A stretch of 8,671 nt of DNA from Flavobacteriales bacterium (GTDB taxonomy: Bacteria > Bacteroidota > Bacteroidia > Flavobacteriales_D > Sanyastnellaceae): NCBI GenBank assembly GCA_030728235.1, contig JANRAA010000045.1:1-8671 (forward strand), given 5' to 3'. The number at the start of each line of letters is the position of its first letter. Position 1 is the first letter of the stretch. Position numbers and translations under genes: made by a program. The notes under the pieces were generated by a model. The model saw only the letters and a program-made list of their open reading frames with translations, was not told the origin of the DNA and ran no database searches. Positions 1-5,832 of the stretch are shown in pieces.

Positions 1-1685
1 TTCTAGGTGTATACTTCGGTTGTACTGACCCTACTGCAAACAACTACGATGCAGGTGCTAACACTGACGATGGTTCTTGTGACTACGCTGGTGTTGTAAA
101 CCCATTGAACGAGTGTGCTAACGCTGCGGTTGTTTCTTGTGGTGATAACATCTCTGGTTCTACTGGTGGTGCTACTGCAATCGGTGCTCCGTTCGGTCTT
201 ACATGTGATGCTACTCCAGGTTCTGGTGTTTGGTACACATACACTGGTACTGGTGATCTAGTAACTATCTCTACTTGTGGATCTGTTATCGATTCGAAAA
301 TCAACGTTTGGGAAGGTGACTGTATCGCAGGATTTACTTGTGTTGACGCTTCACCAACTGGTTTCGCTTCTGAAACAACTGACTTCGGTTCTTGTGGTTT
401 CTTCGATCAAGACGACGCTGAGGTAACTTTCATCTCTGTTCTTGGTGCTTCTTACTACATCTACATCGGTGCTGAAGATATTGACGCTAACCCTATCACT
501 GATGATAACGGTTTGTTCAACATGTCTATCGCTTGTGAAGTTGTTGTAGAAGGTTGTACTAACCCTGCTGCTTACAACTACAACGCTGCTGCAAACGTAG
601 AAGATGGTACTTGTGACTACTTCTCTGACACTTGTGGTGGTGGTCCTGGTACTCCACTTAAGTTGGATATGGTTGATTCATTCGGTGACGGATGGAACGG
701 TAACGTTTACACAATCACTGACGGACTTGGTGGTGTTGTAGCAACTGGTGATCTAGATAACGCTCTTTACAATGTTGACGAAGATAACTTCCTAGGAGCT
801 GATAACGGTTTCGACCTTATCTGTCTTCAGGATGGATGTTACAACATCATCATTGATGGTGGATTGTTCGTAGGTGAGGCTAGCTTTAGCCTTGTTGATG
901 AACTAGGTAACGTTGTTGCTGCTGGTGGCGGTGGTGTAAGCGTAGGCTTCTCTATCGGATCTGCAATCTGTGGTTGTACTGACCCAGGTGCTTGTAACTT
1001 CGACGCTGCTGCAACTGACGATGATGGTTCTTGTGAATATGTTACTTGTGCTGGATGTACTGATCCTGCTGCATGTAACTTCGACGCTGCTGCAACTATC
1101 GACGATTTGTCTTGTTGTTTTGACAACTGTGTTACTTTCAACATGAACGATTCATTCGGTGATGGTTGGAACGGAGCAGTTTACGAGGTATTCACTATCG
1201 ACGGAACTTTCGTTGCTAGCGGTGACCTAGACAACGCTCAGTCTGGTGACGGTTTCTCAACTGGAACTGATATCCTATGTCTTGCTGATGGATGTTACAC
1301 GCTTAACGTTACTGCGGGTACTTTCCCACTTGAAGTTAGCTGGACTTTGTTCGGTTCTAACAGTGGTGTTGTTTCTGGTGGTGCAAACGCTAACGTGAAC
1401 TTCTCTGTAGGTTCTGGCGCTTGTGTTGTTGGTTGTACTGAGCCTGTTGCTTGTAACTACGATCCAGCTGCGAACATCGCAGACTGTGAAGCATGTACTT
1501 ACGACACTTGTATCGGTTGTACTTACCCATCTGCTACGAACTACGATCCTGCTGCGTCTATCGACGATCAGTCTTGTACGTTCGACCTTGCTAACCCTTG
1601 TCCTGAAGACTTGAACGGAGACGGTATCATCAACGCTGGTGACCTTCTTCAGTTCCTAGGTGCCTTCGGTACATCTTGTATCTAA
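1..1685 (+). CDS. Secreted Cys-rich mosaic protein with GCTDP repeats, FGDGWNG modules and C-terminal EF-hand (5' partial)
   Basis: The frame is open from base 3 with no stop and begins inside a repeat, so the true start lies upstream. The TTG at 105 is an internal Leu codon. About 560 residues are visible. In order: Cys repeat (18-80), PPC-like beta domain (about 99-540, with a GVWYTYTGTGD segment), Cys repeat (552-614), FGDGWNG module (633-971), two repeats (972-1115), second FGDGWNG module (1128-1424), two repeats (1431-1577), then an EF-hand loop (1608-1643) and the end at GTSCI. Many Cys and Asp residues suggest an extracellular, disulfide- and possibly calcium-stabilised protein; that is inference. 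PPC-type domains are known from secreted bacterial proteins. No enzyme active site is recognisable, so a surface structural or adhesive role is only a guess. It lacks the T9SS sorting tail of its downstream neighbour. Codon use is strongly biased (TGT, AAC, GGT, GCT), suggesting high expression. Confidence 0.88.
   Translation, partial: LGVYFGCTDPTANNYDAGANTDDGSCDYAGVVNPLNECANAAVVSCGDNISGSTGGATAIGAPFGLTCDATPGSGVWYTYTGTGDLVTISTCGSVIDSKINVWEGDCIAGFTCVDASPTGFASETTDFGSCGFFDQDDAEVTFISVLGASYYIYIGAEDIDANPITDDNGLFNMSIACEVVVEGCTNPAAYNYNAAANVEDGTCDYFSDTCGGGPGTPLKLDMVDSFGDGWNGNVYTITDGLGGVVATGDLDNALYNVDEDNFLGADNGFDLICLQDGCYNIIIDGGLFVGEASFSLVDELGNVVAAGGGGVSVGFSIGSAICGCTDPGACNFDAAATDDDGSCEYVTCAGCTDPAACNFDAAATIDDLSCCFDNCVTFNMNDSFGDGWNGAVYEVFTIDGTFVASGDLDNAQSGDGFSTGTDILCLADGCYTLNVTAGTFPLEVSWTLFGSNSGVVSGGANANVNFSVGSGACVVGCTEPVACNYDPAANIADCEACTYDTCIGCTYPSATNYDPAASIDDQSCTFDLANPCPEDLNGDGIINAGDLLQFLGAFGTSCI
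18..80 (+). repeat. Cys/Asp-rich 21-residue repeat, copy 1 of the first gene
   Basis: It begins GCTDPTANNYD and ends TDDGSC. It is a two-Cys variant, with Asn at position 8 where other copies have Cys. It precedes the PPC-like domain. Confidence 0.85.
99..540 (+). other. PPC-like beta domain of the first mosaic gene
   Basis: The encoded segment starts NPLNECANAAVVSCGDNISG and contains GVWYTYTGTGD, then VTISTCGS, SKINVWEGDC and YYIYIGAEDID. This pattern of a Cys-flanked entry, a WY(T/S)(Y/F) strand, a 'STCGS..D.KI.V' strand and a YYI-V strand matches bacterial pre-peptidase C-terminal (PPC)-like domains seen in secreted proteins, judged by eye. PPC-like domains are generally accessory beta-sandwich domains without catalysis. 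Confidence 0.6.
552..614 (+). repeat. Cys/Asp-rich 21-residue repeat, copy 2 of the first gene
   Basis: It begins GCTNPAAYNYNAAA and ends VEDGTC. It is a two-Cys variant with Tyr at position 8. It separates the PPC-like domain from the first FGDGWNG module. Confidence 0.85.
633..971 (+). repeat. FGDGWNG module, first copy in the first gene
   Basis: This module of about 113 residues runs DSFGDGWNG (FGDGWNG at 681-701), then VVATGDLDNA, then CLQDGCYNI, then GLFVGEASFSLVDELGNVV and a closing FSIGSA strand. It shares these landmarks in the same order with 1128-1424, so the two are an internal duplication separated by two Cys repeats. FGDGWNG-type segments recur in secreted proteins of marine Bacteroidota; their function is not established to my knowledge. 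Confidence 0.75.
972..1115 (+). repeat. Tandem pair of Cys/Asp-rich repeats, copies 3 and 4 of the first gene
   Basis: Copy 3 (972-1034) begins GCTDPGACNFDAAA and copy 4 (1053-1115) begins GCTDPAACNFDAAA. Both are three-Cys variants with Cys at position 8. They are joined by the short linker EYVTCA, close to the EFVSCA and DFVSCA linkers of the next gene. Copy 4 ends DDLSC rather than DDGSC and is followed directly by another Cys. Confidence 0.85.
1128..1424 (+). repeat. FGDGWNG module, second copy in the first gene
   Basis: This module of about 99 residues has the landmarks NDSFGDGWNG (FGDGWNG at 1155-1175), FVASGDLDNA, CLADGCYTL, GTFPLEVSWTLF and NFSVGSG, in the same order as the copy at 633-971. 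It is shorter in the segment before CLADGCY. Confidence 0.75.
1431..1577 (+). repeat. Tandem pair of Cys/Asp-rich repeats, copies 5 and 6 of the first gene
   Basis: Copy 5 (1431-1496) begins GCTEPVACNYDPAA and is irregular: it ends ADCEAC, with one extra residue and an extra Cys. Copy 6 (1515-1577) begins GCTYPSATNYDPAA, ends DDQSC, and has Thr at position 8. They are the last repeats before the EF-hand. Confidence 0.8.
1608..1643 (+). other. EF-hand (dockerin-like) calcium-binding loop at the C-terminus
   Basis: The twelve residues are DLNGDGIINAGD, with ligand-type residues D1, N3, D5 and D12, Gly at 6 and Ile at 8, as in canonical EF-hand and dockerin loops. The helix-like LLQFLGAFG follows, then the protein ends GTSCI. 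Type I dockerins carry two such loops; only one is present here. Calcium binding is expected from the loop pattern. A role in anchoring or protein-protein contact is speculative. Confidence 0.75.
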
Positions 1686-1693
1686 CCAAATCA

Positions 1694-1734
1694 GAAAGAT
1701 GTCCGGACTCAATTCCGGGTCCGGACACTCTTTC
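1694..1734 (+). terminator. Hairpin terminator or attenuator between the two mosaic genes
   Basis: A perfect 9-bp stem (TGTCCGGAC at 1700-1708 with GTCCGGACA at 1719-1727, 10-base loop) extends by six pairs (GAAAGA with TCTTTC) if C1728 is bulged. It starts 9 bases after the first gene's stop. The T tract is short and interrupted (TCTTTCG), so termination may be partial. Only 26 bases separate it from the next start codon. Confidence 0.7.
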
Positions 1735-1760
1735 GCTCATTAACTATATATTCTAGCACT

Positions 1761-4700
1761 ATGAAAAAACTATTATTGTTTTTCGCTGCGGTGGGAGCTT
1801 GTCTCTCAGGTGTAGCTCAGCTGAACCAAATTGTTGCCGAACCTTATTCGATGACAGTTGGAACTCAACCTGCTGGGACTACTACTTACCGCCTTTACGC
1901 AGAAATGGCTCAAGCTACCGATAAGGTATCTGCTGTTTTCGCAACTCTTGGTTGTCACCCATTGAACGTGTCAACTACTACCACTTTCCACAATGATGGA
2001 TTTGGTGGAACTTTAGGTTCAACAATTAATGCTGGGTTTTTTGGATTTTTCCCAACTTATGAGGCAGATTCATGGGTAACCATTGGTGCATCAAACACAG
2101 CTTCACCTGGTGCAGCTGATGTAGGTGCAGTTGCTACTGTTCCTGCAGCTCCTTATGCTCCTTCTGTAGGTACGACTCCTGGAGTTAGCCTTGTTATGGA
2201 AGACGGTGCATGGTACACGCTAGCTACTAGCGCATCTGCATTGCCAACTGGTCCTAACAACCGCGTACTTCTTGGTCAATTCACTACTGATGGTGATTTT
2301 ACATACAGCATTAACCTTCAAGTTTTTGTTGGTGGTGACCAAGCGAATGGACGTGAAGACTACGTAAACAGTGTTGATTGTATTGGTTCTCCAATCACAG
2401 CTCCAACTGGTTTTGAAGTTGCTTGTCCGTCTTGTACTTTCCCTGCTATCATTACTGATGTATTGGGTTGTACAGATCCTGCTGCTTGTAACTATGATGT
2501 ACTTGCTACACTAGACGACGGCACATGTGAATTCGTTTCTTGTGCTGGTTGTACTGACGCTGGTGCTTGTAACTACGACGCTGCTGCGACTATCGACGAT
2601 GGTTCATGTGATTTCGTTTCATGTGCTGGTTGTACTGATGTAAACGCTATCAACTACGATGCGACTGCAACTATCGACGATGCTTCTTGTATCGTTCCTA
2701 CTTGTGCTCCAACTGTAGCTGATAACTATACTTACTGCTATGATTCAGGTGTTGCAACATTTACATATGTTGGTGCTAACTTGGGAGATCAAGTTATCCT
2801 TGTAATTAACGCAGGTACTTTTGAAACTTGTTGTGATGAATTGAACATCTACGACGGTCCAAATACTTCTGGAGCTTTAATTTTCAGCGGTACTGGTGAT
2901 GTTTCAGGTGTAGTAGCGGTTTCAACTTCTGGTGCTTTAACCATTGAGGTTTTCGGTGATGTTTCTATTGACTGTGTAAGCGGTTCTGAAACTGGTCTTG
3001 ACTACGACATCTACTGTGGTATCCTTGATAACCCTGGTTGTACTGACGCTGGTGCATGTAACTACGATGCTACTGCAACTTCTGATAACGGTTCTTGTGT
3101 ATTCCCTGCTGCTAACGACCTTAGCTCAGGTGCAATTGCAATTTCTGGTGCTGGAACTATCACTATCGATAACACTGCTGCATGTCAGAACGAAGGTTTG
3201 AACGGTTCTTGTCACTTCCTAGGTGATGCTGAACAGTCTTCTATCTGGTACACATTCACAACGACTGCTGATGCAGAAATCTCTTTCGAGACTGTTAACC
3301 CTGTTGGTTGGACAGATACACAGTTCGTAGTTTACGATGCAGCTTTCAACGAAGTTGCTTGTGATGACGACAACGGTGGTGGACTTCTTTCATTGTTGAA
3401 CTTCGCATGTGGTGATCTTGCTGCTGGTACATACTACTTGCAAGTTGACGGTTACAATGGTCAGGTTGGTCAAGTTGATTTGAACTATAGCATCTCTGAA
3501 TTGGCTTGTCAGTTCGTATTGGGTTGTACCGATGTAAACGCGGTTAACTACAATGCTGCTGCAACTCTTGACGATGGTACTTGTATCGTTCCTTCATGTG
3601 CTCCAACAACTCCTGATAACTACACTTACTGCTACGGTAACAGCGAGTCTACGCTAATTTCATACGTTGCTGCCCCAGGTGAACAAGTTACTATTTTCTT
3701 CAACTCTGGTGCATTGGAGTCTTGTTGTGATGATCTAAACATCTACGACGGAATCGGTAACGGTGGTGCTTTGTTGACTACTGTAACTGGTGATATCTCT
3801 GGATTAGCTGTTACTTCTACAACAGGCGCAATCACATTGGAGATCATTTCTGATAATACTGTGTCTTGTGCTTCTGGTTCAGTATGTTGTTCAGCTGGTT
3901 TCGATTACGATGTTTACTGCGGTACTCTTGCAGTTCTTGGTTGTACTGACCCTGCTGCTACAAACTACGATGCTGCTGCAACTGTAGATGATGGTTCATG
4001 TATCTTCTGTAACGACAACCTAGTTGAAGTTACTGTTGTAAATGGTTCATTCCCTGGAGAAATGGGTTGGGAAATGTTCGACGGTGGTGGTGTTAGCATC
4101 GCTTCTGGTGATGGTTTCTCTGCTGACTTCGCACTTTGTCTAGTTAGCGGATGTTACTCATTCGACATCTCTGATACTTTCGGTGACGGATGGAACGGTG
4201 GTTCACTTGAAATCTCTGTGAACGGTTCTGCGTTTGCTTCACTTACTGTTTTGAACGCTGACGACTTAAACGTTCTTACTGTATACCTAGACTTCGGTGC
4301 TTCTGGTCTTTGTCCAGTATTGGGTTGTACTGACCCAACTGCTTGTAACTACGACGCAGCTGCAACTCTAGACGACGGTTCTTGTGTTGCTGGTCCATGT
4401 ATCAACGAACTTCCTGAATTGGCTTACGCTCTTCCAGTGAACGGTCTTGGTGTTTGTGCTGGTCTTTCTGGTGACGTTAACGAAGCTACTATCGCTTCTC
4501 CAGAAGCTACTTACCGCACTTCAGCTCTTGACTTGTGGTACTCATTCGTTGCGACTACTTCTGGTGTTCGTATCGAAATGACTGGTGCTGACTTTGACGC
4601 TTTGATCGAGCTTCAAGATGCTTCGAACAACCCTGTTGATATCGAAGACGTTTCTTTCACTGGCGACAATGAAGTATTGAACATTGGTAACCTAACTGCA

Positions 4701-5723
4701 GGTGATACTTACCTTGTACGTGTGGCTCCTTACTTCTCAACTTCTGGTCCAGCTCCATTCGACATCTGTGTTCAGGCTATTCCTGATACTCGTTGTGACT
4801 ATGGTTCAGGTCCTTACAGCTTGTGTAACTTGTTCAAAGCTGACTGGGTGTCTTCTGATGATTACATCTTCCACTTCACTTCTCAGACTTCTGGTATCAC
4901 TTACGATTACCAAAGCGGCGGTGCTAACACTTTCGTAGTGCTTTCAAACGTTGCTGGTCTTGGATGGGATGATACCTACGATGTATCTATCGATGCAGTA
5001 TGGAACCTTGCTGACGGTAACGGAACTTCTGAGGATATCGCTGTTCTTGGTGATGAGCCTTGTTCTATCATCGTTAACCCAGTTCCTGCAACTCAGCTTC
5101 GTGCTTCTGACAACCAAGCTAACTTCGGTCCTCACTTCCTAGGTGGTTACGTAGCTGCAACTCCATTCGTTTGTGGTGTTGTTGATTGGACTTGGACATT
5201 CACTAACGTAGATGGTAGCCAATTGCCTATCACTCACTTGCGTGGTTCTTCTAACCGTTTCATCCAATTGAACACTATCCCAGGTCTTGTACCAGGTGCT
5301 GTGTACAGCGTAACGGTTAAGCCAGAATTCGCAAACGGTGCGGTAACGCTTCCAGGTGTTGCTGAATTGTTGTCAATCATCGGACCTGTTAACATGGAAG
5401 GTACTATCGCTTCTCCAGTTGTTATTGAAGAAGGTGCTGAGCGTCTTGACGTTACTGATGTAACTGCTGCTGCTCTTTACCCGAACCCGAACAACGGTGA
5501 GTTGGTGTACATCAATGTAAACAACATCGCTGCTGATGTTGATCGCATCACTGTAGATATCTTCAATGGTATGGGTAGCCTTGTAATGAGCGAGCAAATC
5601 GCTGTTTCTGGCGCTAACATGCAGAATGTATTGTCTCTAAACGGACTTGCTTCTGGTGTTTACACTGTGAAAATCAACGTTGGTTCTGATGTTCAGACTG
5701 AGCGTCTGGTAATTCAGAAATAA
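1761..5723 (+). CDS. Giant secreted T9SS cargo protein with GCTDP repeats, CUB-like and PPC-like domains
   Basis: This 1320-residue protein starts at an ATG encoding a signal peptide (MKKLLLFFAAVGACLSGVAQ, cleavage probably after A19). Approximate architecture: N-terminal domain with DSWVTIG at 103-109; three Cys repeats (236-310); CUB-like domain 315-420 (CCDELNIYDG); repeat 426-446; PPC-like domain 450-585; repeat 588-608; second CUB-like domain 613-721 (CCDDLNIYDG); repeat 727-747; FGDGWNG module 748-854; repeat 855-875; PPC-like domain 880-1007; two beta-sandwich modules 1012-1195; type A T9SS sorting tail 1239-1320 (LYPNPNNG ... GVYTVKI ... RLVIQK). T9SS proteins cross the outer membrane and are attached to the surface or released. 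No catalytic motif is visible; CUB and PPC domains suggest binding or adhesion, which is inference. It shares repeat and FGDGWNG module types with the upstream gene. No clear Shine-Dalgarno sequence, as is usual in Bacteroidota. Biased codon use suggests high expression. Confidence 0.93.
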   Translation: MKKLLLFFAAVGACLSGVAQLNQIVAEPYSMTVGTQPAGTTTYRLYAEMAQATDKVSAVFATLGCHPLNVSTTTTFHNDGFGGTLGSTINAGFFGFFPTYEADSWVTIGASNTASPGAADVGAVATVPAAPYAPSVGTTPGVSLVMEDGAWYTLATSASALPTGPNNRVLLGQFTTDGDFTYSINLQVFVGGDQANGREDYVNSVDCIGSPITAPTGFEVACPSCTFPAIITDVLGCTDPAACNYDVLATLDDGTCEFVSCAGCTDAGACNYDAAATIDDGSCDFVSCAGCTDVNAINYDATATIDDASCIVPTCAPTVADNYTYCYDSGVATFTYVGANLGDQVILVINAGTFETCCDELNIYDGPNTSGALIFSGTGDVSGVVAVSTSGALTIEVFGDVSIDCVSGSETGLDYDIYCGILDNPGCTDAGACNYDATATSDNGSCVFPAANDLSSGAIAISGAGTITIDNTAACQNEGLNGSCHFLGDAEQSSIWYTFTTTADAEISFETVNPVGWTDTQFVVYDAAFNEVACDDDNGGGLLSLLNFACGDLAAGTYYLQVDGYNGQVGQVDLNYSISELACQFVLGCTDVNAVNYNAAATLDDGTCIVPSCAPTTPDNYTYCYGNSESTLISYVAAPGEQVTIFFNSGALESCCDDLNIYDGIGNGGALLTTVTGDISGLAVTSTTGAITLEIISDNTVSCASGSVCCSAGFDYDVYCGTLAVLGCTDPAATNYDAAATVDDGSCIFCNDNLVEVTVVNGSFPGEMGWEMFDGGGVSIASGDGFSADFALCLVSGCYSFDISDTFGDGWNGGSLEISVNGSAFASLTVLNADDLNVLTVYLDFGASGLCPVLGCTDPTACNYDAAATLDDGSCVAGPCINELPELAYALPVNGLGVCAGLSGDVNEATIASPEATYRTSALDLWYSFVATTSGVRIEMTGADFDALIELQDASNNPVDIEDVSFTGDNEVLNIGNLTAGDTYLVRVAPYFSTSGPAPFDICVQAIPDTRCDYGSGPYSLCNLFKADWVSSDDYIFHFTSQTSGITYDYQSGGANTFVVLSNVAGLGWDDTYDVSIDAVWNLADGNGTSEDIAVLGDEPCSIIVNPVPATQLRASDNQANFGPHFLGGYVAATPFVCGVVDWTWTFTNVDGSQLPITHLRGSSNRFIQLNTIPGLVPGAVYSVTVKPEFANGAVTLPGVAELLSIIGPVNMEGTIASPVVIEEGAERLDVTDVTAAALYPNPNNGELVYINVNNIAADVDRITVDIFNGMGSLVMSEQIAVSGANMQNVLSLNGLASGVYTVKINVGSDVQTERLVIQK
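2466..2690 (+). repeat. Three tandem Cys/Asp-rich repeats in the T9SS protein
   Basis: The copies are at 2466-2528 (GCTDPAACNYD start), 2547-2609 (GCTDAGACNYD start) and 2628-2690 (GCTDVNAINYD start), joined by the near-identical linkers EFVSCA and DFVSCA. The first two have Cys at position 8, the third Ile. Similarity extends to the DNA level, as expected for recent tandem duplication or gene conversion. Confidence 0.87.
2703..3020 (+). other. CUB-like domain 1 of the T9SS protein
   Basis: The segment runs from CAPTVADNYTYCYDSG through ETCCDELNIYDGPNTSG to GLDYDIYCG. 'C..L.IYDG....G.L' followed by a late 'G...DY....C' resembles the CUB beta-sandwich core. CUB domains commonly mediate protein or glycan binding, often with calcium. 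The match is by eye. Confidence 0.6.
3036..3098 (+). repeat. Cys/Asp-rich repeat, copy 4 of the T9SS protein
   Basis: It begins GCTDAGACNYDATA and ends SDNGSC. It is a three-Cys variant and sits between the first CUB-like domain and the PPC-like domain. Confidence 0.85.
3108..3515 (+). other. PPC-like domain 1 of the T9SS protein
   Basis: Landmarks are ANDLSSGAIAI, SSIWYTFTTTADAEISFETV, TQFVVYDA, NEVACDDDNGGG and GTYYLQVDGYNG, the usual succession of a PPC-like accessory beta domain: WY(T/S)F strand, '(F/V)VYDA...E.AC.DD' and 'GTYY..VDG'. No catalytic residues are expected. Confidence 0.65.
3522..3584 (+). repeat. Cys/Asp-rich repeat, copy 5 of the T9SS protein
   Basis: It begins GCTDVNAVNYNAAA and ends DDGTC. 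It is a two-Cys variant (Val at position 8), and like copy 3 it leads through an IVP(T/S)C linker into a CUB-like domain. Confidence 0.85.
3597..3923 (+). other. CUB-like domain 2 of the T9SS protein
   Basis: It runs from CAPTTPDNYTYCYGN through ESCCDDLNIYDGIGNGG to GFDYDVYCG and is clearly homologous to the segment at 2703-3020: same entry motif, same CCD(E/D)LNIYDG core, same exit. It carries an extra Cys-rich insertion near the end (SCASGSVCCSAG). Confidence 0.62.
3939..4001 (+). repeat. Cys/Asp-rich repeat, copy 6 of the T9SS protein
   Basis: It begins GCTDPAATNYDAAA and ends DDGSC. It is a two-Cys variant (Thr at position 8) placed just before the FGDGWNG module. Confidence 0.85.
4002..4322 (+). 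repeat. FGDGWNG module of the T9SS protein, in permuted order
   Basis: The landmarks are GSFPGEMGWEMFDGGG, then SGDGFSADF, then CLVSGCYSF, then DTFGDGWNG (FGDGWNG at 4179-4199), then LEISVNG. The same landmarks occur in the upstream gene in the order FGDGWNG, CLxDGCY, GxF...E.SW/F.L, FS(I/V)G, so the two halves are exchanged around the central CLxxGCY strand. Confidence 0.7.
4323..4385 (+). repeat. Cys/Asp-rich repeat, copy 7 of the T9SS protein
   Basis: It begins GCTDPTACNYDAAA and ends DDGSC. It is a three-Cys variant and the last repeat before the repeat-free C-terminal third of the protein. Confidence 0.85.
4398..4779 (+). other. PPC-like domain 2 of the T9SS protein
   Basis: Landmarks are CINELPELAYALPVNG, LDLWYSFVATTSGVRIEMTG, FDALIELQDASNN, LNIGNLTAGDTYLVRVAPY and PFDICVQAI. 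The LWYSF strand, 'DA.IEL.DA' strand and 'L.AGDTYLVRV' turn and strand match PPC-like accessory domains more clearly than the first PPC-like copy does. Confidence 0.68.
4794..5345 (+). repeat. Two degenerate beta-sandwich modules before the sorting tail
   Basis: Residues about 1012-1100 and 1101-1195 share a weak pattern: an aromatic FxFT or WTFT strand, then NTFVVLSNVAGL...YDVSIDA in the first and NRFIQLNTIPGL...YSVTVKP in the second. They resemble fibronectin-III-like stalk modules that often precede T9SS tails in Flavobacteriales proteins. Duplication is judged by eye from a short core. Confidence 0.5.
5472..5720 (+). other. T9SS type A C-terminal sorting domain
   Basis: Residues about 1238-1320 contain ALYPNPNNGE, a central DIFNGMGSLVMSE strand pair, then LNGLASGVYTVKI and the terminal ERLVIQK. 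This is the standard Por secretion tail: YPNP entry, 'G..V' turn, 'L.SG.Y.VKI' and a basic end. It directs export through the type IX system and is normally removed on arrival. Confidence 0.92.
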
Positions 5724-5744
5724 TCGTTAACTGATTATATTGGG

Positions 5745-5778
5745 AAACCCGCTGCCTTGGCAGCGGGTTTTCTTTTTT
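5745..5778 (+). terminator. Strong rho-independent terminator after the T9SS gene
   Basis: A perfect 12-bp stem (AAACCCGCTGCC at 5745-5756 with GGCAGCGGGTTT at 5759-5770) has a minimal TT loop and is followed by TCTTTTTT. It starts 22 bases after the stop codon and should insulate the downstream gene. Confidence 0.92.
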
Positions 5779-5832
5779 ATGAAGGCCTACTTGTGGCGTG
5801 CTTTTTGCCCGCACGAACTAAAGTTTATAGAC

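Noticed and set aside
105..107. TTG as start of the first gene
   Set aside because: The frame continues upstream without a stop and encodes a full Cys repeat (18-80), so this is an internal Leu codon.
83..1144. Antisense reading frames inside the first mosaic gene (83-304 and 839-1144, - strand)
   Set aside because: They mirror the repeats and biased codons of the sense gene, have no recognisable domain or start context, and are low-complexity; they are shadows.
1791..1802. Lipobox-like VGAC in the T9SS protein signal peptide
   Set aside because: Gly at the -2 position is atypical, the segment continues to a normal A-Q cleavage site, and the protein has a T9SS sorting tail.
18..2690. Regularly spaced 63-81 base DNA repeats as a CRISPR array
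   Set aside because: The repeats are in frame, encode a conserved peptide, vary at synonymous and non-synonymous sites, and have no unique spacers of constant length.
2998..5142. Alternate-frame open stretches inside the T9SS gene (for example 2998-3201, 4702-4938, 4951-5142)
   Set aside because: Their Leu/Thr/Val-rich composition is what strongly biased sense codons produce in a shifted frame; there is no independent coding evidence.
5788..5795. TACTTGTG as a Bacteroidota -7 promoter element (TAnnTTTG) for the hypothetical gene
   Set aside because: One mismatch, and no TTG at a suitable distance upstream; not distinguishable from chance.
5740..5832. N-terminal extension of the hypothetical exported protein
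   Set aside because: It would start inside the terminator of the upstream gene and put 31 residues in front of a good signal peptide; the ATG at 5833 is the better start.
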